Source: Desulfocapsa sulfexigens (lineage in GTDB: Bacteria > Desulfobacterota > Desulfobulbia > Desulfobulbales > Desulfocapsaceae). Taken from it: a stretch of 34,547 nucleotides of DNA. The notes under the pieces are model-generated. The model did no database searches and was not told where the DNA came from. It was given only the letters and a program-made list of their open reading frames with translations. Both the position numbers and the translations under genes were made by a program. The stretch is taken from contig DQTH01000181.1 in NCBI GenBank assembly GCA_015662865.1, positions 1 through 34,547 of the forward strand, given 5' to 3'. Shown piece by piece: positions 7,613 through 15,631 of this stretch; the stretch's first letter is position 1; every line of letters begins with the position of its first letter.

Positions 7613-9072
7613 CACACGGACCGGGAATGAACGGCCTGATCCTTGATGAACCACTGTTGTGGGAAAAGGGAAAAAAAGGACGTTGTGGTTTTAGTATGGT
7701 TGAGCAGGATGTGCCGGAAGCAAATCTTGATAATCTGGAAAATCTTCTTGGTGATGGACCTGATTTTCCTGATCTAAGCGAGATTGATGTTGTACGTCAC
7801 TACACCCGCTTATCCACCTGGAATTTTGGAGTTGATACCGGCATGTATCCTCTTGGTTCATGCACCATGAAGTACAACCCTAAAATAAATGAAAAAATGG
7901 CAGCCATGCCGGGAATTACAACTTCGCATCCATTGCTTGAAGATAAGCTTTCCCAGGGAACGCTGCAAATAATGTTTGAGTTGCAGAAATTTCTTGCTCA
8001 TATCACAGGGATGGACGCCGTTTCTCTGCAACCTGCAGCCGGTGCTCAGGGAGAATTAACAGGTATGCAGATTTTTGCCGCCTGGTTCAGGAAAAAAGGT
8101 GAAAAACGCAACAAAATCCTTATTCCAGACACAGCACATGGTACAAATCCGGCAAGTGCTGCTCTGTGTGGATTCAAACCGGTTGCAATCAAATCCGGAG
8201 CTGACGGAACCCTTGATGTAAAAGTTGTCACGGAATTAATGGATGAGGAAACAGTTGGTATCATGCTGACCAATCCAAACACCCTTGGTCTGTTTGAGGA
8301 ATCAATTCGTGACGTGACCACAATTGTGCATGAAAAAGGCGGCCTTGTTTATTGTGATGGTGCCAACATGAACGCTGTCATGGGCGTGGTTGATTTTAAA
8401 CGCTGTGGCATTGATGTCATGCATCTTAATCTGCACAAAACCTTCTCAACACCGCATGGAGGTGGTGGACCGGGTGCAGGACCTGTATGTGTGGTGGATC
8501 AGCTGAAAAATTTCCTGCCTGTGCCTCGTGTTAAGCATGAAAAAGGCCGCTATTATCTTGAGTATGATCACCCGGATTCAATTGGCCGGCTGCATGCATT
8601 TTTCGGTAATTTCGGTGTACTTGTGAGAGCGTATAGTTATATTCTTTCCATGGGAGCCGGAAATCTTAAAAAAGCTAGTCAGCTTGCTGTGCTGAATGCT
8701 AATTATGTAAGGGAAGCATTTCGTGATGTGCTTCATCTTGCCTATGACAAACCCTGCATGCACGAGTGTGTCTTTTCAGACAAAATGCAGCATAAATATA
8801 AGGTGACCACCCTTGATATGGCAAAAAGACTGATTGATCACGGATATCATCCTCCGACCATTTATTTTCCTCTGGTTGTGCCGGGAGCAATCATGATTGA
8901 ACCCACTGAAACAGAAAACAGGGATGATCTTGATCAATTTGTTGCGGTTTTTAAGGATGTTGTGAGAGAGGCTAAGGAAAACAGTGAACGATTGCGTGAA
9001 GCACCGACCAGAACAAAGCTTCGACGTCTTGATGAAACAAGGGCTGCACGTAAACCTTGTCTCATTGGCTGA
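7609..9072 (+). CDS. gcvPB: Glycine dehydrogenase (decarboxylating) subunit 2
   Basis: This is the C-terminal half of the split P protein (487 residues). It carries the PLP lysine in MHLNLHKTFSTPHGGGGPG (Lys277), the upstream DTAHGTNPASAA loop and the YPLGSCTMKYNPK substrate-binding motif. With gcvPA, whose stop it overlaps by 4 bp, it forms the two-subunit decarboxylase found in many anaerobes, Gram-positives and archaea, rather than the single-chain GcvP of E. coli. It is followed by the lipoylation fusion gene after 12 nt. Confidence 0.97.
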   Translation: MTHGPGMNGLILDEPLLWEKGKKGRCGFSMVEQDVPEANLDNLENLLGDGPDFPDLSEIDVVRHYTRLSTWNFGVDTGMYPLGSCTMKYNPKINEKMAAMPGITTSHPLLEDKLSQGTLQIMFELQKFLAHITGMDAVSLQPAAGAQGELTGMQIFAAWFRKKGEKRNKILIPDTAHGTNPASAALCGFKPVAIKSGADGTLDVKVVTELMDEETVGIMLTNPNTLGLFEESIRDVTTIVHEKGGLVYCDGANMNAVMGVVDFKRCGIDVMHLNLHKTFSTPHGGGGPGAGPVCVVDQLKNFLPVPRVKHEKGRYYLEYDHPDSIGRLHAFFGNFGVLVRAYSYILSMGAGNLKKASQLAVLNANYVREAFRDVLHLAYDKPCMHECVFSDKMQHKYKVTTLDMAKRLIDHGYHPPTIYFPLVVPGAIMIEPTETENRDDLDQFVAVFKDVVREAKENSERLREAPTRTKLRRLDETRAARKPCLIG

Positions 9073-9084
9073 TGGACAGAAATA

Positions 9085-10596
9085 ATGACTCTTTTGGTTG
9101 AGCAGCTGGGAATAACTCCATACCGTTTTGCCCATGACCGTCAGATGGAGTTACTAAAAAAGCTCCATGACGACCAGGAAGAGAATATCTGTCTGATAAC
9201 GGAACATCAGCCGGTTTTCACATTGGGTCGAAATGGTTCAGCTGAAAATGTAACTGTTTCAGAAACCTTTCTTAAAAAGCATGGCGTTGAGCTGATCAGG
9301 ATAGAGCGGGGTGGTGAGGTAACCTATCACGGGCCGGGGCAGGTTGTCTGTTACCCCATTATTAACCTGCGTAAAATCGGGATGAGTGTTGTCGAATATG
9401 TTCACACCCTTGAGCAGATTATGCTTAACGTTGTTTCTTTTTTTGGTCTTAAAGCAGGAAGGGATGCCAGAAATCATGGTATCTGGGTTGGTGACCGGAA
9501 ACTTGGCAGCGTTGGTATTGCTGTGAGACATGGGATCAGCTATCACGGGCTGGCTCTCAATGTGAATCCTGATCTTGAACCCTTTTCCTGGGTAAATCCC
9601 TGTGGTCTTAAGAGAGTGTCCATGAGTTCCATGGAACGTGAATTACAGCAGCCATTGGATATTAAAAAAGTTGAATCTGTGATGATTAAAGAAATGAATC
9701 TTGCCTTTGGACAACCCAAGAAAAAGAAGAAATCTCGAACTGCCAAACCAGAGTGGCTGAAGCAGAGACTCCCGTCCGGCTCAGGATATGAGAGGACAAG
9801 ACGCCTGCTAAGAAAGAGCGGGCTCTGCACAGTTTGTCAGGAAGCACGATGCCCAAATCAGTTTGAATGCTTTGCCAAAGGAACAGCAACATTCATGCTC
9901 ATGGGAGAGAACTGTACCAGAAATTGTGGTTTCTGTGCAGTGGCTCATGGTGGCACTAAAATAAAACCCCTTGATGCTGAAGAACCTGCACGTATTGGTT
10001 CAGCTGTGGCTGATATGGGTCTTAAATACGCAGTTCTCACATCTGTCACTCGTGATGACCTCCCTGATGGCGGAGCAGAACATTTTTCCCGGACAATTGA
10101 TGCAATCCGGATGAAATGTCCTGAAACAAAGGTGGAAGTTCTGATTCCTGACCTGCAAGGTAACAGGGCGGCATTGGCATGTATCTGTAACAGTGAGCCT
10201 TCTGTTCTTAATCACAACGTTGAGACTGTTGGGAGCTTATATCCGCAGGTTCGGCCACAGGCTGTTTATGAAAGGTCCCTTGAACTGCTTGCAAGAGTAA
10301 AAGAGATCAATCCTGCAATCGTTACAAAATCCGGTTTAATGCTTGGCCTTGGAGAAACAGTGGAGGAGCTCAGGCAAACTATGAAAGATATCAGGGCGGC
10401 TGACTGCGACCTGTTAACCCTGGGTCAATATCTGCAGCCGACTGCTGATAATCTGCAGGTACATCGATATGTTCCTCCGGAAGAATTTGAAAAGATCCGT
10501 GAAACAGCACTTGAACTCGGCTTTAGCGGTGTTGCTGCAGGACCCCATGTGAGAAGTTCATATCAGGCAGGTGAACTATATAAACTAGCCGTATAA
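9085..10596 (+). CDS. lipBA: LipB-LipA fusion: octanoyltransferase joined to lipoyl synthase
   Basis: One 503-residue frame encodes two enzymes of lipoate assembly. Residues 1 to about 208 are LipB, with RGGEVTYHGPGQ, the catalytic Lys139 in RKLGSVGIAV and Cys173 in NPCGL. A lysine-rich linker (PKKKKKSRTAK, 211-221) leads to LipA, about 222-503, with auxiliary-cluster cysteines C251-x4-C256-x5-C262, the radical SAM motif C277-x3-C281-x2-C284, and the closing RSSY (490-493) whose serine binds the auxiliary cluster. LipB transfers octanoyl from acyl carrier protein to the lipoyl domain and LipA inserts two sulfurs; fusion would keep the octanoylated GcvH at hand for sulfur insertion. Both domains look complete and active. 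It sits 12 nt after gcvPB and 23 nt before lpd. Fusion of these genes in one operon with gcvH points to a lipoylation module dedicated to glycine cleavage. Confidence 0.96.
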   Translation: MTLLVEQLGITPYRFAHDRQMELLKKLHDDQEENICLITEHQPVFTLGRNGSAENVTVSETFLKKHGVELIRIERGGEVTYHGPGQVVCYPIINLRKIGMSVVEYVHTLEQIMLNVVSFFGLKAGRDARNHGIWVGDRKLGSVGIAVRHGISYHGLALNVNPDLEPFSWVNPCGLKRVSMSSMERELQQPLDIKKVESVMIKEMNLAFGQPKKKKKSRTAKPEWLKQRLPSGSGYERTRRLLRKSGLCTVCQEARCPNQFECFAKGTATFMLMGENCTRNCGFCAVAHGGTKIKPLDAEEPARIGSAVADMGLKYAVLTSVTRDDLPDGGAEHFSRTIDAIRMKCPETKVEVLIPDLQGNRAALACICNSEPSVLNHNVETVGSLYPQVRPQAVYERSLELLARVKEINPAIVTKSGLMLGLGETVEELRQTMKDIRAADCDLLTLGQYLQPTADNLQVHRYVPPEEFEKIRETALELGFSGVAAGPHVRSSYQAGELYKLAV

Positions 10597-10619
10597 AACC
10601 TTACAGGCAGGATTAATAA

Positions 10620-12032
10620 ATGAGAGAAACACAGACATACGATGTTGCCATTCTTGGTGGCGGTCCCGGCGGTTACACAGCAGCGTTCCGGGCGGCGGAT
10701 CTTGGGTTATCTGTATGCCTGGTTGACATGCGGGAACGCCTTGGCGGTGTTTGCCTGAATGAAGGGTGTATTCCATCAAAAACCCTTTTACATGGCACCT
10801 CACTGATTGAGACAGATGTAAAAGCTGCTGAGTATGGCATTAATTTTAAAAAACCTGAAATAGATGTTTCTGTACTGCGAACAAAAAAAGAAAGTGTTAT
10901 CTTGCAGTTGACAGAAGGTCTGGATAAGCTTGCCAAGGCTCGAAAAATTACCCGCTTGATCGGTAAGGGTTTTTTTAAGGATAGATCAACTCTCTTAGTT
11001 GAAACTACAGACAACACCATTGAAATAGAATTCAAAGACGCAATCATCGCCACGGGTTCTTCACCTTTTATTTTACCGGGCCTCCCAGTTGATCCGCGGA
11101 TCTGGGATTCGTCAGATGCTCTTAGTTTAAATAACATCCCTGATAAGTTGCTTATTATTGGTGGTGGCGTGATCGGCATGGAGATGGCCCAGGTTTATAG
11201 TGCACTCGGTTCAAAAATTATAATCGTGGAGATGCTGGACCATATCATTCCTCCTGCAGACAAGGATCTTATCCAGCCACTTGTTCGAAAACTGAAAAAG
11301 AAATATCAAATTCTTACCCGAACTAAAGTAATAGAAATAAAAGCAACTGATGCTGGTATACTTGCTACATTTGAGGGAATAAAAGACTCGAAAACTGAAC
11401 AATTCGATGCTGTTCTTGTTGCAGTCGGCAGACGGCCCAATGTAACTGGTATGGGGTTTGAAAATCTGGATTTGATGTTCACTGAACAGGGATTTATTTC
11501 GACAACTGAAAACATGCAGACATCCGTACCCAATTTTTATGCTGTGGGAGATGTGGTCGGAGAGCCAATGCTTGCCCATAAAGCCAGTCATGAAGCAAAA
11601 GTTGCAGCTGAAAATATAGCCGGGCAAAACGTAAAGTTTCAACCCAAAGCCATTCCATCAGTTGCCTATACAGACCCGGAGGTTGCCTGGGTGGGGCTCA
11701 CTGAAAAAGAAGCAAAAAACAGTAAAATCCCCTATTCAAAAGGAAAATTTCCCTGGGGAGCAAGTGGGCGTGCCCTAAGCACAGACAGTGCAACTGGTGT
11801 AACCAAAGTGCTGTTTGAAAAAAAGGGTGGTGTAATCATCGGTGCTGGAATATGCGGTGCTCATGCCGGAGAACTGATCCACGAGGCAGCGCTGGCTATT
11901 GAAAAGAAAGCCACTGCAGAGGATATCAGCAGGACAGTACATGCTCATCCAACCCTTGCCGAGACATTTGCCTTTGCTGCAGAAATTGTTGACGGTTCCA
12001 TAACCGATGCACTGCCTCAAAGGAAAAAATAG
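10620..12032 (+). CDS. lpd: Dihydrolipoyl dehydrogenase (L protein)
   Basis: This 470-residue FAD disulfide oxidoreductase reoxidises dihydrolipoyl GcvH with NAD. The FAD-binding GGGPGGY is near residue 13, the redox disulfide is in GGVCLNEGCIPSK (Cys45 and Cys50), the NAD-binding GGGVIGMEMAQ is central, and the C-terminal HAHPTLAE gives His443 and Glu448, the catalytic pair contributed to the partner subunit. AGGA lies 8 nt before the ATG. Its place between the lipoylation fusion and the T-protein gene makes it the dedicated L protein of the operon rather than the E3 of a 2-oxoacid dehydrogenase. Confidence 0.95.
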   Translation: MRETQTYDVAILGGGPGGYTAAFRAADLGLSVCLVDMRERLGGVCLNEGCIPSKTLLHGTSLIETDVKAAEYGINFKKPEIDVSVLRTKKESVILQLTEGLDKLAKARKITRLIGKGFFKDRSTLLVETTDNTIEIEFKDAIIATGSSPFILPGLPVDPRIWDSSDALSLNNIPDKLLIIGGGVIGMEMAQVYSALGSKIIIVEMLDHIIPPADKDLIQPLVRKLKKKYQILTRTKVIEIKATDAGILATFEGIKDSKTEQFDAVLVAVGRRPNVTGMGFENLDLMFTEQGFISTTENMQTSVPNFYAVGDVVGEPMLAHKASHEAKVAAENIAGQNVKFQPKAIPSVAYTDPEVAWVGLTEKEAKNSKIPYSKGKFPWGASGRALSTDSATGVTKVLFEKKGGVIIGAGICGAHAGELIHEAALAIEKKATAEDISRTVHAHPTLAETFAFAAEIVDGSITDALPQRKK

Positions 12033-12082
12033 ATTATTTTACAAGGTAGCTCTAGTACTATTCAATCACCGGGGAAACTCTC

Positions 12083-14731
12083 ATGACTACTCTCAATAAG
12101 ACAATATTTTTTAAACGACACGAACAACTTGGTGCAAAGATAGTTGAATTCGGTGGATGGGAAATGCCCATTCAATATCCCGACGGGATCCTGGCAGAAC
12201 ATATTAAAACCAGGGAAAAAGCAGGGATATTTGATGTTTCCCACATGGGAAGAATTGTTTTAACGGGGAACAGTGTTGTTGCCTTTCTGCAGTATGTGTT
12301 GTCCAACAATGCACAGGCCCTTGAGGTTGGACAAAGCCAGTATACCCTGATTCAAAATGAGACCGGCGGTGCCCTTGATGATGCCTACTTGTACCGGTTC
12401 AAGGAAGAAGAGTACCTTCTTGTTGTGAATGCATCCAACAGGGAAAAGGATTTAGCACATCTGAGCGCAGTTATAACCCAATTCCCTGATGTGAAAATGA
12501 AAGATAAAACCTTTGAAATCGCCATGATTTCTTTGCAGGGTCCTTTGTCTAAGGATATAATGGAACAGATCATAAATGAAGGATATCTACCTGAACCTAC
12601 GAGAAATTGTTTGAGCACTGTTCGGATTGATGGAAGTGAAGTGCTGCTCGCAAGAACCGGCTATACCGGCGAACCAATATGCTTTGAACTCTTTATTGAA
12701 AACGGAAAAGCCGTTGAAATATGGGACAGACTAATTGAAAAGGGTGCCGCTCCGATCGGTTTGGGTGCAAGGGATACTTTGCGCCTTGAGGCCTGCCTGC
12801 CTCTGTATGGACATGAGCTTGGTATTGACCATGATAACAATGAAATTCCTGTATTTGCCTCAAAGCTTTCAAAATTTGCTGTCAGTTTTTCCGAACTTAA
12901 AGGCGATTTCATAGGGAAAAATGTCCTTACAAAACAGCACGAAGCTTTCAAAAGAATTGTTCATCAGGATTATTCCGACGTGGGTGATCTGCCAAGAATG
13001 ATCATGGCCCTTGCCGTAACCGGAAAGGGGATAGGCAGGGCAGGGCACAGAGTTTTCAAAAATGGTGAGCATGTTGGCTACATCACCAGCGGAACAAGCG
13101 TGCCATACAGACTTTCGTCTGGCGGCGGGCTTGAAGGGAAATTTGAAAGTGATATCAAAAGAAGAACCATTGCTTTGGCCCTTATTGATTCAAATATAAA
13201 AGTAGGCGACACACTTGAAATTGAAATACGAAAAAAAATGTGTGAAGCCGTGGTTGTTCCTTATCACATGAGTTCCCAGGCTCCTCCATATGTAAGAGTC
13301 ATCCTCCATGATCAGGTTAAAATATTCAAGGCTGAAAAAGTTAACGCATCTAAGAAAAAATTGGCTGGAAAGCTTTTGTCAAAAGCCGTCAGTAACAATA
13401 ACTGGCGACAAAAAGAATGTGTCAACCTGATTCCTTCGGAAATGAGTCAGTCTCTACTATCAAGAATGCTGTCAATTTCAGATCCTGTGAACCGTTATGC
13501 TGAGCACAAGGAGATAAAGGCATTTTCGTCTGAAGATATTTTTTATTATCAGGGAACAGAGTTTATCGAAGAAGTGGAATTCCTGTTAAACAAGGAATTT
13601 CAAAGCTATTTTGGCTGTAAAAATATCGAATCCCGTGTGATTTCCGGTCAGATGGCAAATGCAGCCTGTTTCAGTGGGCTCGTTGATTTTATAAACAGGG
13701 CTGACAGGAAAAGCGAACAGCGCCGTATCGGCAAAATCCTTAACAACCATATTATTAAAGGCGGACACCTCAGTGCCCAACCAATGGGTGCTTTGCGTGA
13801 TTTTGTTGCACGCGATCTCAAAACTGAAAAACCAGCTGTTGTCAATTTCCCTGTTTTGCAGGACAACCCATACAAAATCGATGTCCAGGCATGTGAAAAT
13901 ATCATTAAGATTGAACAGCCGGAACTTATCATCTTGGGTAAAAGTATGGTGATTCATAAAGAACCTGTTCGTGAAATCAGAGCTTTTGTGGACGAATATG
14001 TTCCTTCCTGCATAATCATGTATGACATGGCCCATGTTTTGGGTTTGTATGGTGATCAGTTTCAGAGCCCTTTGCAGGAGGGTGCCCATATTGTAACAGG
14101 TTCCACCCACAAGACCTTTTTCGGAACCCAGAGAGGTGTGATTGCATCCGACTTTGCAGAGGATGATCTGAACTATGAATTTTGGGAAGCCATCCAGAGA
14201 AGAACTTTTCCGGGCAGTGTCAGCAATCATCACCTTGGAACCATGACAGGGCTTTTGTTTGCCGCCTACGAGATGAACTTTTTTAAAGAAGAGTATCAGA
14301 GGGCTGTTATCAACAACGCAAAAGCATTTGCTATTGCCCTGAAAGATGAAGGTCTTGATGTGGCCGGGGATCCCGAAATCAATTTCACTGAAACCCATCA
14401 GGTAATCGTGCATGTCGGTTATGGTAAAGGCGCTAACGTTGCAAAACAATTGGAAGAAAACAACATCATTGTCAATTACCAGGCTACTCCTGCTGAAGAG
14501 GGTTTTACAGCATCTGGTGCTCTGCGTCTGGGTGTCTCTGAAATGACAAGATTTGGCATGAAACAAAAAGATTTCCAGGAATTGGCCTCCCTCATGGCAG
14601 ATCTCATAAAAAATGAGACTAATATTAAAGAGAAAGTAAAATCCTTCAGAGAAAGGTTCCTTGATATGAATTACTGTTTTAACGAAGATGATTTTGGGGA
14701 CATTGTTTCATCTTTAATGAATTCACTTTGA
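12083..14731 (+). CDS. gcvT-glyA: GcvT-SHMT fusion: aminomethyltransferase joined to serine hydroxymethyltransferase
   Basis: A single 882-residue frame carries two folate enzymes. Residues 1 to about 405 are GcvT: GGWEMPIQYPDGI, FDVSHMG, the GGALDD loop with catalytic Asp100, RTGYTGE (191-197) and GARDTLRLEACLPLYGHEL. A linker of about 30 residues follows. Residues about 435-882 are a PLP-dependent SHMT: NLIPSE, RYAE (Tyr472, Glu474), YYQG, GGHLSAQ (His562), YDMAH (Asp648, His651), the PLP lysine in GSTHKT (Lys677), and the carboxylate-binding Arg815 in GALRLG. All catalytic positions I can place are kept, though the SHMT part is divergent (SEM where most have SEN). GcvT makes 5,10-methylene-THF from the GcvH-bound aminomethyl group and SHMT uses it with a second glycine to make serine. 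GGGGA precedes the ATG by 7 nt. It is the last gene of the operon. I have not seen this fusion described; both domain assignments are firm. Confidence 0.93.
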   Translation: MTTLNKTIFFKRHEQLGAKIVEFGGWEMPIQYPDGILAEHIKTREKAGIFDVSHMGRIVLTGNSVVAFLQYVLSNNAQALEVGQSQYTLIQNETGGALDDAYLYRFKEEEYLLVVNASNREKDLAHLSAVITQFPDVKMKDKTFEIAMISLQGPLSKDIMEQIINEGYLPEPTRNCLSTVRIDGSEVLLARTGYTGEPICFELFIENGKAVEIWDRLIEKGAAPIGLGARDTLRLEACLPLYGHELGIDHDNNEIPVFASKLSKFAVSFSELKGDFIGKNVLTKQHEAFKRIVHQDYSDVGDLPRMIMALAVTGKGIGRAGHRVFKNGEHVGYITSGTSVPYRLSSGGGLEGKFESDIKRRTIALALIDSNIKVGDTLEIEIRKKMCEAVVVPYHMSSQAPPYVRVILHDQVKIFKAEKVNASKKKLAGKLLSKAVSNNNWRQKECVNLIPSEMSQSLLSRMLSISDPVNRYAEHKEIKAFSSEDIFYYQGTEFIEEVEFLLNKEFQSYFGCKNIESRVISGQMANAACFSGLVDFINRADRKSEQRRIGKILNNHIIKGGHLSAQPMGALRDFVARDLKTEKPAVVNFPVLQDNPYKIDVQACENIIKIEQPELIILGKSMVIHKEPVREIRAFVDEYVPSCIIMYDMAHVLGLYGDQFQSPLQEGAHIVTGSTHKTFFGTQRGVIASDFAEDDLNYEFWEAIQRRTFPGSVSNHHLGTMTGLLFAAYEMNFFKEEYQRAVINNAKAFAIALKDEGLDVAGDPEINFTETHQVIVHVGYGKGANVAKQLEENNIIVNYQATPAEEGFTASGALRLGVSEMTRFGMKQKDFQELASLMADLIKNETNIKEKVKSFRERFLDMNYCFNEDDFGDIVSSLMNSL

Positions 14732-14763
14732 TGGTGTGTGTTTAGCCGAATAATTTTGTTTTC

Positions 14764-14794
14764 GAGGGGAAGTAATCGATACTGATTTCCCCTC
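14764..14794 (+). terminator. Inverted repeat after the gcv operon, possible terminator
   Basis: GAGGGGAA (14764-14771) pairs perfectly with TTCCCCTC (14787-14794), and an inner AGTA/TACT pairing can extend the stem with a small bulge. It lies 33 bp after the fusion gene's stop. A T-rich stretch (ATTTTTATT) follows only about 10 bp later, so termination efficiency is uncertain. Confidence 0.5.
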
Positions 14795-14899
14795 ATGGCA
14801 GACAATTTTTATTCTACCCGGCATGACTTTTCTGGTTGGCCAATGGATCACCACAGCTTCCTGTTTTGGTAAGCATTTTTTACAAAGACAAGACTTATT

Positions 14900-14917
14900 A
14901 CTAACAAATCAGTTAGT
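14900..14917. promoter_or_regulatory. 18-bp palindrome ACTAAC-N6-GTTAGT upstream of the TRAP genes
   Basis: ACTAAC (14900-14905), spacer AAATCA, GTTAGT (14912-14917), a perfect 6-6-6 inverted repeat. It matches the architecture and TAAC-N6-GTTA core of the repeat at 5289-5306 beside the gcv promoter. Its stretch AACAAATCAG (14903-14912) recurs at 18281-18290, upstream of the flavoprotein genes. A shared regulator, possibly the Lrp-type protein, is inferred. Confidence 0.45.
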
Positions 14918-15003
14918 TGTTTCCTCTTCTACCGCATCTGTGTGGCCTGTAGCTTAAGATTTTTAAATTGACAGATTAGTTATATTTTGTTAGCTTTTTG
15001 CCT

Positions 15004-15050
15004 CGACTTATGGAAACTCAACAGACTTCCAGACTTTAAAGTCGCGTTTT
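15004..15050 (+). promoter_or_regulatory. Nested hairpin followed by a T-run in the TRAP leader
   Basis: CGACTT (15004-15009) pairs with AAGTCG (15039-15044), enclosing TGGAA/TTCCA; the 3' side also forms the 12-bp palindrome GACTTTAAAGTC (15032-15043). CGTTTTTT follows directly. The arrangement resembles an intrinsic terminator or attenuator about 70 bp before dctQ. The stems are short, so this is tentative. Confidence 0.3.
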
Positions 15051-15118
15051 TTATTGACTGATCCAGCATCAGCAATTCCCCCTTTTCCAGATCAAACCCG
15101 CAGGAGATAAAGAAAGAA

Positions 15119-15631
15119 ATGCCGAATTTTATTATTTCTTACGTCAAATATGTGGATTACATTTCCACAAAACTTGGCCGGGCAGCGATGTATTCAATAT
15201 TTCTCATGATTGCGGTCCTGCTGCTTGGTGCTATTACCCGAAATATCCTGAATATGCCCTTGTCCTGGACAGTGGAAATGGCGCAGTTTATCATCACCGG
15301 TTATTACATTATGGGTGGTGCTTATTCAATGCAGCTGAAAGAGCATGTGCGGATGGACCTGCTGTATGAGCACTGGTCTGAGAAGACCAAAGCCAAAGTT
15401 GATGTGTGCACAAATTTTTTCCTGCTTTTTTATCTTGTCACTCTATTTATAGGATCCATATCCAGTACCAAGTATGCCATCGAATACGGACAGCGTAATT
15501 TTTCCCAATGGAACCCTTCGATGATACCCATCAAAATAATTATGGTTATTGGAATATTTTTAATGATACTGCAGACAATATCCACCTTTTTCAAAGATCT
15601 GGCCAAAGCTAAAGGAATTACAATCCCATGA
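15119..15631 (+). CDS. dctQ: TRAP transporter small membrane subunit (DctQ family)
   Basis: This 170-residue protein has four predicted membrane segments (about 20-40, 50-70, 93-115, 135-158), as expected for DctQ, the small integral subunit of tripartite ATP-independent periplasmic transporters. SWTVEMAQF and the polar MQLKEHVRMDLLYEHW segment between helices 2 and 3 are typical. Its stop overlaps the start of dctM (ATGA, 15628-15631). GGAG lies 12 nt before the ATG, somewhat far. It forms the first gene of a Q-M-P cluster directly downstream of the gcv operon, so the imported solute probably feeds the glycine or amine pathway encoded to its left. Confidence 0.9.
   Translation: MPNFIISYVKYVDYISTKLGRAAMYSIFLMIAVLLLGAITRNILNMPLSWTVEMAQFIITGYYIMGGAYSMQLKEHVRMDLLYEHWSEKTKAKVDVCTNFFLLFYLVTLFIGSISSTKYAIEYGQRNFSQWNPSMIPIKIIMVIGIFLMILQTISTFFKDLAKAKGITIP

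Larger units (their letters stand above)
14732..15118. other. 387-bp spacer between the gcv operon and the TRAP genes
   Basis: No gene seen. From left to right it holds the terminator-like repeat, the palindrome at 14900-14917, a perfect -35 hexamer TTGACA (14968-14973) for which I find no convincing -10 at 16-18 bp, a nested hairpin with a T-run at 15004-15050, and GGAG (about 15103-15106) before dctQ. It probably contains the promoter of the TRAP genes. I looked for glycine-riboswitch core motifs and found none. Confidence 0.6.

Noticed and set aside
13586-14566. Long open frame (326 codons) on the minus strand under the SHMT half of the fusion
   Set aside because: It lies wholly antisense to a sequence with clear SHMT motifs, and its predicted protein has no recognisable domain; it is a codon-usage shadow.
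14941-14975. Sigma-54 promoter before the TRAP genes (TGGCCTG...)
   Set aside because: The GG and GC elements are not 10 bp apart as a sigma-54 site requires.
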